Shown: piece after piece, positions 56,486-64,000 of the stretch
Numbering within the stretch: the first letter of the stretch is position 1
Layout: each line of letters starts with the position of its first letter
DNA from: Chrysoporthe austroafricana
Taxonomy: Eukaryota; Ascomycota; Sordariomycetes; Diaporthales; Cryphonectriaceae
Length of the DNA stretch: 64,000 nucleotides
Assembly: GCA_001051155.2 (NCBI GenBank)
Contig: JYIP02000019.1
Location: 1-64,000 of the forward strand
Direction: 5' to 3'
The notes under the pieces: generated by a model
The model's database searches: none
The model's input: only the letters and a program-made list of their open reading frames with translations
Told to the model about the DNA's origin: nothing
Translations under genes and position numbers: made by a program

Positions 56486-57589
56486 TCAGGAAACGCGAGT
56501 GTCTGAGCTGGCGGTCTGGCGCCGTGTTCGCGGGGGCTTCCTGCACTTTTTCGTATCGACTCTGCCGCCGATAACGCGGGTGCGGGTTCGACCATCCTGG
56601 GTGCCGGCGGCATTCTGACCAGCATTGGTCCCGCGCCGCGTGCGTAGAGAGCGCCGGGAGCTGTTGAGGATGTCGTCGGTATCTAAGCCGCTCATAATCC
56701 TAGACGTTTTTGACGCAGCACTGGTGGACGCGAAGCTGTTGCCGACAGTCGGGCCGGTGCTCATGCTGTCTGTGACACCACCAGACGCGGCCTTCGGCGC
56801 AGCATCGCGCTGTGTTTTCTTCTTTGGCTGCTTCCGCTGCTCGGGGGGGGGCCTCTGTTGGCGCGGCTGTGCCGGCTTTTTCCCAATTTTGCCAGTCCTC
56901 GCAGGTTTCTGAACCCTCGCTGGCCGCCTCTCCTGCCGTCCTTGCAAACTCGTCTGCGGCCGAGGAGAAGACTCCTGCTGAGACGACTGGGCCGGCCGTC
57001 GCACGTGTTCAGTCATATTGTCATGATGCTTCTGCTCCTCGGCCGCGGCGAGAGGCTCCAGGAAGCGGTACTCCATCTCCCACAGCTCGTCCACGGGGGT
57101 CTCTTGCAGGTGCTCCCGGACCTCCTCCCTAGACGCTCCCGCCCTCTCCAGAATGCGCGATGTGCCATCGGCCACCTGCCTCCAAAATGTATAGAGCTCC
57201 TCGCTGCTGCTTTTTTCGTCGTCGAGCAGGCCTGGGCTCACGCCCCCGTATCCTAGCTTCTCGGCCAGCAGGCGGAAGTTCGCAAAGGCGACGAGAAACT
57301 GGTACCAGGCGCTCTTGATCTGCCGCCGGCCCTCGTCCAGCGACTCCTCATCCGGCAGCGATGCCCACAGGGCTTCACAGCGCGCCCGCCACGACAAGGG
57401 GCGGGCGGCGCCCGAGGGCTGCGTCGGCGAGGGCGTCCTCCGCCTCTCGTTTTCCTGGAACTCGGCAAGCGCCTGTACAGCTTGCGCAAAGCCCACGTTG
57501 AAATATGTAGCGATTTCTCCGTTAGAGAGACGCGACGGCGGCGACTCGCTCTGGGAAGCCTGGCTGCCGTTCGGCGTGCCGAAAGTCAT
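56486..57589 (-). CDS. Hypothetical protein next to FHA-pseudokinase locus
   Basis: A single exon of 367 residues from MTFGTPNGSQASQ. I recognise no family. The N-terminal half looks folded and helical: IATYFNVGFAQAVQALAEFQ, WRARCEALWASLPDEESLDE, SAWYQFLVAFANFRLLAEKL, ELYTFWRQVADGTSRILER. The C-terminal half is very basic and Gln/Pro/Lys-rich (PARTGKIGKKPAQPRQQ, EQRKQPKKKTQRDAAPK) and ends with Arg-rich sequence, suggesting nucleic-acid contact or disorder. It lies upstream of, and on the same strand as, the FHA-pseudokinase locus, 796 bases away. A functional link is only an inference. Confidence 0.62.
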   Translation of the reverse strand: MTFGTPNGSQASQSESPPSRLSNGEIATYFNVGFAQAVQALAEFQENERRRTPSPTQPSGAARPLSWRARCEALWASLPDEESLDEGRRQIKSAWYQFLVAFANFRLLAEKLGYGGVSPGLLDDEKSSSEELYTFWRQVADGTSRILERAGASREEVREHLQETPVDELWEMEYRFLEPLAAAEEQKHHDNMTEHVRRPAQSSQQESSPRPQTSLQGRQERRPARVQKPARTGKIGKKPAQPRQQRPPPEQRKQPKKKTQRDAAPKAASGGVTDSMSTGPTVGNSFASTSAASKTSRIMSGLDTDDILNSSRRSLRTRRGTNAGQNAAGTQDGRTRTRVIGGRVDTKKCRKPPRTRRQTASSDTRVS

Positions 57590-59977
57590 TTCGTTCTTGT
57601 GTTTCTCTTTCTGCGCCGCCGTGTCGCTGCCTTTGCGTCTGCCGGGATGGCGCCTCGAAGGTTCGTGTCGTTGGATGGGGCGATGAGTGGGTGGATATAG
57701 AGTAGGATGCGATTGCGAGTTGTATTAGACGTGTTGTCGATGTGCCGATTGATGGTGGATTCAAAAAGTTTCCTGATCGGCGTAGGAGAATTACGATAGC
57801 AGGGGGAAGCGGGAATGCTCGGCAGACGGGCCCAAATTTAACCGGGCCTATTATTGCTTGCCTACTTATGAAATGCAAAATTTTCTATTAAATATAATTG
57901 ACGAATTGCTCTATGTCAAGGACAAAAAAGCAGAAAAGGACATCTTCGGGCAGTGACCACTAGTCTTTTATCTCTACTTTGAGGACAGTCATTTCCTGGA
58001 GCTTCTTTTTGAGGCAAAGCGCTATCTCTCAAGACAAGCTGGTTCTTGACCCAGTTGATGTGACCCTGGGCGATGACAGGCTGAGCTCGCCAAGCGCGGT
58101 CAGAGGAGAGGCGGCCGCGGGGTGGGGTAGGGTCCTTCCAGCATATCGCAACAGATCTTGACTTTCACCAGGCTCTTCACAGAATTGATGTACTGTATAG
58201 GAGTTGCGTGTTGTCGAAGATTGTTCATGAAGGGTGCCTGGGACTGGTGTAGGCGTCCTCGGCTTAGCAACCATCCCTGAACCATAGCATTCGCACCAAG
58301 CTAACAACAGCCTTGTCTTGTCGGCAGGCGTCCCCTAGCGAGCCCAAACCTCCCGCGGCCTAAAGCCCCGCTAGACACGGAACCCCAGCGTCACCCCAGC
58401 ACCTCCAACACCTTCTAGCGCCTGAAGCCTTGCTGGACGTGTCACCTCCCCCACGTCCGGACGCGTCCCCCCAGTGCCCCCAAAACCCCCTCGCGCCAGT
58501 CTCCAGGCTGTCTACGATAGGGGCTGGTAGGAATCCTCTGTTCGTCTAACGGACTCGGGGCCTGGCGTCGGCATCTGGAATTGGTAATACGATATGCGTG
58601 GTTGAAAGTGCAATATAGTAATAACGGAGATCTACGATAGCCTGTCGAAGGTCTGACTCACGCCCTGCGGTTTGCAGCGATGGAACGACAACCTCCCTCC
58701 CCCCTCTAGGCTCACAGCGGGGCTTGTAGTATGATCTTGTGGTGCAAAACTTGCTGCGCTTGCGAGGTTTGGTATCTCGGAACTCGCTCTGTCTGCAACA
58801 GCTGGCGGCTCAGACCCTTAGAGACTTCCAAGGTGTATGCCGGTGCTGTTCGACCGTCAGCTTTGTCGTCGTGTCTGTAGCCCCCTATGACAAGTTATAG
58901 CATAGACCCTTTTGAAGTGCGTGAGTAAATACTTACTGCCCAGAGCTTCCGCGAAGTCTCGCCGGTAGCAATATTGTATCAATTGTTCATCTAACTCTGC
59001 TTCTTTTCGGAGACATTTAGAATGATGATAGAAAATAGCTCGCAATATTAGCTCGTTGGATTCTGAATACCGTGCAGTAACGGCTCAGTCTATCAAAAGA
59101 CAGGATTATACTGGAATTCTGGCTTCTATCGGACCTTCAAGCTACTTTAGCTAATCTTGGTCGTAAAGAACAGATCGGCAGTATTGCGCTCGCCCATAGC
59201 AATAGCTTCCTCGGCCAACGCTTTAGCGAGGATGTGAGATATCGGACAGAGAGTGGGCAAGCGCTCTTCAATAAAGATGAACGTCTGGACCTCCGCATAT
59301 TATACATTTACCTGTGCGGAATCAATTGCGGGGTTGTTCGTCGACATCTGTATAAGCGTCATCCTCCTGGTCGTACTTCTGAAAATTTTAGTAGGTACAG
59401 CGTAAATAAGCTCATATTTTGGATAAGCAGTGAATATGAGGAATAAGCGAAGGCAAGCATCTTCCAACCTGTCAAGGCCAGTGCGGAAGCTCGAAGAATC
59501 TTGAACCTAAAGAAAGCGCTGTTGAAAGGTGAAAGGCCAGGTCCTATGACAGGCTTGTGCTCCAGCTCTCTCCTCAGCTCAAATCGTGGCCAGCTTGGGT
59601 CTGGAGGATTCATAGTTGTGTTTTTCATCATAGTCCAATAGTCTGGCTGCCTCCAGGTCTCCGTGCCAGCATCTTGGCTTGAACGACATCTGAGCGGGAG
59701 CTGAGTGGTACATCAGCGACAGCGTTAGGGTATTACAGGCCCCTGTTGAGGCCAGGTCCCGGGCACTGGAAGCTGTAGGACCTTATCTATCGGATAATAC
59801 ACCTGAAATCCCATCACCACAACTCATAATGTCTTGGCAGGCTATATGGCCCAGGATAAGATGACAATGGCTCACCGAGTATGTAGGCGGGACCTGCCAA
59901 GGCTGTCCGATTCATACCCTGTGCTGGTGTTCACCTTATTACCATTGCAGCAGCTACATTGTCCACAGAACCATCTA
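57590..59977. other. Repeat-bearing intergenic region
   Basis: No gene is supported over 2.4 kb. It contains a retroelement fragment at 58019-58114 and a C-rich stretch at about 58330-58510 made of imperfectly repeated words (CCTAAAGCCCCGCTAGACACG versus CCTGAAGCCTTGCTGGACGTG). AT-rich sequence follows. Confidence 0.5.
58019..58114 (-). repeat. Second copy of Copia-remnant segment
   Basis: It matches 50971-51069 over about 100 bases, including the identical run CAAGCTGGTTCTTGACCCAG. On the minus strand both encode HI(D/N)WVKNQLVLR. Differences are mainly transitions (GTCGATGTGATACTA versus GTTGATGTGACCCTG). The similarity appears to continue weakly on the right. Confidence 0.8.
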
Positions 59978-60062
59978 GCCTGCATGGCCAAGTGGTAAGG
60001 CGTCGCACTCGTACTGGTTAGGTGGAATGCGAAGATCCCCTGTTCGAACCAGGGTGTAGGCA
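59978..60062 (+). tRNA. tRNA-Thr (CGT) with 13-base intron
   Basis: The acceptor stem GCCTGCA pairs with TGTAGGC, and the discriminator base is A. The A box is TGGCCAAGTGG. The D stem pairs GCC with GGC. The anticodon stem pairs TCGCA with TGCGA and holds loop CTCGTA plus A, split after position 37 by CTGGTTAGGTGGA. The T arm is CCCTG-TTCGAAC-CAGGG, which includes the B box. A T-run at about 60068-60071 serves as the Pol III terminator. The anticodon CGT reads ACG threonine codons. Confidence 0.93.
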
Positions 60063-61138
60063 TACTCTTTTGTCACATCACTGTGGGCGATATGTGTGCA
60101 CCACAAATCATATAAAGCACAGCATCTATAGAGAAGCTATTACCTAAGCATCCAGTGATTTCCAGTATTCAGAACTAGGACCACTTTGTATGTGTGATAA
60201 CAGCATGCTCTCTCCCTCTTTTTTATTTCTTTGAGGAGGACAGGCGAAAGAAAGCTGAAGGAATTCTGAGCAGCTCATGGATTCTCAGCTCAAGTTCGCT
60301 AGAAGGCTCGATAAGATAGTATTTTCAAAATACTATGGCTTCATGATAGGTGCTTAGAAGTAAGAGCTTAGATCTCGAATAATAATGTGTATTATCATCA
60401 ATATGACCATGGTTCATCCCTCCAGTATCATTGCCTAGCCAGTCTAATACTCGGGTACAATGAATATCACTACCAGCCTAAATACAGATATGAAGATACT
60501 AATGCCACCCACAGCTGTGTTACAGGTGAGGGTAAGCCCCTCAGTGTGACTACATTCGTCACGTAGCTCGTAAGAGAACAGAGGCACCTTTTCTTTACAA
60601 CGGCCAAAGAGTGTCTGACAAGACGCCTGGACATAATGTGGCTTCAAGCGTCACAGAAGCTTTTTACCATATTCGATACTTTTATGTCGTAGTGTACATA
60701 CCTTGATTTATCAGGGCGGTCTAATGTTGGCCCGAGGTCCTTGGCCCCAGTCGTTTCTATGAAGCCATCGTCCGAGCATTCCGTTTGGCTGAATCGAGAC
60801 GCAACCTTTCCATGAACGGAACATCTCGGACTGCGGATCAAACCACCAAGTTCTCGCTCGCCTGGCCGGTAGATTGTGAATAATGAGCGATGCAAATTTC
60901 ACTCTTACTCTGGCCCTGCAAGATGAGAATGGGGTGAAAGAACACAAACCTCTAAGAGTGATTGAAAATATACTCACAATCATGGCATGATGCAATCTGG
61001 TCCAGCTGCGTTGACACAGTGCTCATCAAGATAAATAAAATCTCATCACCAGTTGAGAGGATCTGATCGTGTGTCAAGCAACCACTTTGTTGATCAACAT
61101 TATACATGCTCCACTGAGAGAGTTTGCGCTGCCCAGTC
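60063..61138. other. Intergenic region
   Basis: Upstream flank of the OYE-family gene. No gene or repeat is supported. Confidence 0.5.
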
Positions 61139-62447
61139 ATGGAGAAGCCCCTGCTCGAAACAGCTGTGCTTGGAGATGATCTCCAACTGCGCAACCGGAT
61201 CGTGATGTCGTCAATGACACGATGTCGCTGCGTGGATGACAACAAGCCTGGAACGGCCGTTGCTGAGCACTACTCGATGCGGGCTAGAGACGGCGCCGGC
61301 TTGATCATTGCGGAGGGTACATTCGTGGGCCCAAACACTTCTAGCTTCGCACATGCTCCTGTCATGTTCCGAGAGGATCACGCCGACGCATGGCGAAAAG
61401 TGACAGATGCCGTGCACCTCGAGGGCGGCAATATCTTCTTCCAACCCTGGCACGTCGGCCCCTCTGGCAGCCCAGGGAACGCGGCCAGCACCGGAAACGT
61501 GGCTGAGTTCGAAAAGCCGGGAGAGACTGTCGAACAGTACGCAAACGCCGCAAGACTCGCCAAACGGGCGAATTTTGATGGGGTAGAGCTGCTGGCAGGT
61601 GGGTAAGTGAGAAGCACCTTGGCTTGCTGCGACGATTTATAGTAACAGGTCACTAAAAACCTCACCCCAACCAGAGCGTATTTGATCCATCAATTCATGA
61701 TCGAGTGAGCGCTATTTAACAAGATTAGGCAATCTCATGTACTAAACAATCGTCTCCGCCCAACAGGTGCTACAACAGCCGTAGTGACAAATACTCCTAC
61801 CACCCCGTCCAGAATCGTTGCCGGTTCGGGCTTGAGGTTCTAGATGCTATTATCGAAGTCTGGGGAACTCCGCGGCGTATCGGGATCAAACTGAGTCCGA
61901 GCGATGATTGGGGTAATGCAACGCAGTCGTATGCTGATCTATGTGAGACATATGAGTATTTCATCCGAGAGCTTATGGCTCGAGATCTCTCTTACATCCA
62001 CGTCAACCGCCGCGGAAGTGACAGGGAGAAACTCAGGCCCAGAGACCCCCGACCGGCAAACATGCAGCTTCCGCCAGACTGGGAACCATTGCATCTATTC
62101 GGGCCCATGATCAAGTATCCCGGAAGTCGCACTGCACTTGCAGTCTCGTGCGAATACGAGGTCGAGGAGGCGTCTCGACTGATGCAGGACGGCAAACTTG
62201 ATCTTGTGCAGTTCGGCCGGCCTTTCATACCCAACCCGGTGAGAATTATTAGTACACTCAAAGAACATCCGCGCGACCAATAGAGATAACTGATGTGAAG
62301 CCAAACCAGGATCTCGTCACTCGTATCAGACGAGGTCTGCCATTCGCTACCAACGACCGAGGTGGCCACATTTTTTACACCCCAAACCTGGAAGCCGTGG
62401 AAGAAGGGTATAATGACTGGCCGTTCGCTAAAGGTCTGAGAAACTAA
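61139..62447 (+). CDS. Old Yellow Enzyme-family NADH:flavin oxidoreductase, atypical active site
   Basis: A TIM-barrel FMN protein of the OYE family, which usually reduces activated alkenes. Four exons (61139-61602, 61675-61704, 61767-62238, 62310-62447) give 367 residues with consistent phases. Family landmarks are LRNRIVMSSMTRCRC at the N-terminus, GAGLIIAEGTFVGP, IFFQPWHVG, RANFDGVEL, YLIHQF, VQNRCRFGLEVLDAI and DLVQFGRPFIPNP. The substrate-binding pair normally found in VELHGANGYL is replaced: this protein reads VELLAGGAYL, so His and Asn are both lost. The intron lies inside this motif (GG then A), yet no alternative join restores it. The fold and FMN site look kept, so it may have altered chemistry or be inactive. 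A role in secondary metabolism is possible but unsupported. Confidence 0.88.
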
Positions 62448-63332
62448 TTTCACAGACTATGCTACGCCGATTCTCAAATGGCTCCGGACTTTTCGTACCA
62501 ACAAGCAAAGGAGAAAGTCGAAATCGAGAAATTTCTGTTTTCTTTCTCTAGTTGCCTAGTCTCTCCTGATACGAAAGAATGATTATTTCTCTTTGCAATA
62601 TAAGACTGTTTATACTAAACTCGTAACTTAAAGCAGCGCAGCAACCTTTAGACCGCAACTGTGTCGTAACACAAAGGATAAGTTGCAAAGGTAATGGCCA
62701 ACCTTTGGCAGGCCATAATTCCCTGCTATCACACAACTAAACACTCTCACTTTTAGACTGTGTTACTTCCGCGGTAAGGACCTAAGGTCTTGCGGGTACG
62801 TTACACACGTGGTTACTAAACTTAAGATTGTCAAAGTCATAATAGCCGGCAGTCATCCTATCGTCGCTATTGGGAATAAGACGGTTCGGAATAACACAGT
62901 TTTCGAAACCGTAAATGACAGCCTAGGTAACCAAGACGCCCGAAGGTAGATATACGCCAGTCTAGAAATGGACACCCGTACGAGACGATGGTTTGCGACA
63001 TGGTATCTTTAAGGTGGTGGGTGGGTACCTAAGTAGTGTTGCCTTGGCAGGGCCTGCTTATCTCTTACGTTGATCCTCCGCGGCTGTTGCCATGATCTTG
63101 CAGATTGCGCCATTGCGGTCATCGGCTATCGCTAAGCTGCCGCATAAGGGTCTTACTAGCATACTATATTTCGAATTTCCAGAATGAAACAGCCAAGACG
63201 CAACAAAGTACGTTCTGCCATCTAAATTCATTTCAGCTTGGGGGATGCGGCTTCCGAGGACACGCCCACCAACCGCTCTCTGCTTTTGATCAAGCCCAAA
63301 TTTCACGTTCACAACAGCTCCAGCTGAGAAAA
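62448..63332. other. Intergenic region
   Basis: Lies between the OYE-family and sulfatase genes. No feature is supported. The last 150 bases are presumably the sulfatase leader. Confidence 0.5.
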
Positions 63333-64000
63333 ATGTACCGTCATATTGAAATCGTTTCATTTATTCTTGCATGGCTTGCTGCAGGAGGCCTTGCTCCGGA
63401 CTCGCACGGTCAACATGTCTTCATGGGGCCACCATCGAAGCCAGCCGGCCAAAGGCAACCCAACATCATATTCTTCCTCACAGACGATCAGGATCTCCAC
63501 ATGGACTCTCTGGATTACATGTCCTATCTTCAAGAGCACCTTATAGACAAAGGCACCTCATTCAAAAGACACTTTTGTACCACGGCAATCTGCTGCCCTT
63601 CCCGGTACGTCCGCGAAGCTATGTTTCCTAATGATCGCCTCGGGCAACGTCTACGGCCGTAGAGAGTTGGCATTAACAACGAATTATTTTCAGTGTATCA
63701 CTCTGGACTGGAATGCTTGCTCACAATACTAATGTTACCGATGTCAACCCTCCATACGGTACGTGACTCACTCCTATTTGTGTATTTATAGACAATATGT
63801 AGTTATATGATGGTAACTTATGTAATTGAACAGGAGGGTACCCAAAATTCCTTTCACAAGGATTGAATGAGAACTACCTGCCGATATGGCTACAGAAAGC
63901 TGGCTATAACACGTACTACGCCGGAAAGCTCTTCAATGCACACACCATCAACAACTATAACAGTCCCTACGCAGCTGGCTGGACCCAGTCTGATTTTTTA
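63333..64000 (+). CDS. Arylsulfatase, 5' part (runs off the window)
   Basis: A sulfate-ester hydrolase of the formylglycine type, probably secreted or lumenal. The exons seen are 63333-63604, 63694-63758 and 63834 to the window end, all in frame. The start MYRHIEIVSFILAWLAAGGL gives a signal peptide. The metal-site segment is PNIIFFLTDDQDLHMDSL. The catalytic motif C-C-P-S-R has C87 as the residue to be converted to formylglycine, and R91 is split across intron 1. The following VSLWTGMLAHNTNVTDV, LNENYLPIWLQKAGYNTYY and AGKLFNAHT are typical of fungal and animal sulfatases. About 170 residues are present, against roughly 550-600 in the family. The missing part is beyond the edge, not a sign of damage. 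Confidence 0.92.

Noticed and set aside
1..64000. CRISPR arrays, rRNA genes or bacterial-type operons
   Set aside because: No regularly spaced repeats with unique spacers and no rRNA-like sequence. Gene structure is eukaryotic throughout.

Overview
The window looks like nuclear DNA of a filamentous ascomycete, most likely a Sordariomycete (inference). Genes carry short introns of about 48-90 bases with GT..AG ends, coding regions are GC-rich, and UTRs and intergenic spaces are long. Several families are fungal in character: ANTH/AP180 with NPF motifs, fungal nudC, Bud27/URI, Clr5-type domains and DUF7924. Exon models were built by hand from splice motifs and reading-frame continuity. Every multi-exon model marked as firm keeps its frame from start to stop.

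Bases 1-38900 are mostly housekeeping. In order they hold: mitochondrial aspartyl-tRNA synthetase (-), an ANTH-domain endocytic adaptor (+), the TFIIH/CAK assembly factor Tfb3/MAT1 (-), divergent from nudC (+), the prefoldin-like Bud27/URI (-), a C2H2 zinc-finger protein (-), an AT-rich gap with no gene, then mitochondrial sulfide:quinone oxidoreductase (-) divergent from an ETHE1-type persulfide dioxygenase (+). The last two catalyse consecutive steps of H2S detoxification and share a 572-base promoter region. Next come a small disordered protein with a possible CaaX tail, an EamA/DMT transporter (-), an alpha/beta hydrolase, a Tgl-type patatin lipase, a VOC-domain protein with a long disordered N-terminus, and a DUF7924 protein.

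From about 38900 to 60000 the character changes. The DNA is AT-rich, gene-poor and repeat-bearing. It holds a tandem Clr5-like protein, three lineage-restricted proteins of unknown function, a 29-base minisatellite, an approximately 102-base tandem repeat, two short telomere-like tracts, a degenerate Ty1/Copia remnant with a second fragment 7 kb away, an FHA-pseudokinase locus broken by a stop and a frame change, its same-strand neighbour of unknown function, and an intron-containing tRNA-Thr(CGT). I read this as an accessory, repeat-decayed compartment.

From about 61100 to the right edge there are two metabolic genes: an Old Yellow Enzyme-family flavoprotein that lacks the usual His/Asn active-site pair, and the 5' part of a secreted or lumenal arylsulfatase that runs off the window.

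I did not find a demonstrably new multi-gene system. The best leads are a C-terminal domain shared by two unlike accessory proteins at about 40.0 and 50.3 kb, the altered OYE active site, and the broken FHA-pseudokinase locus.
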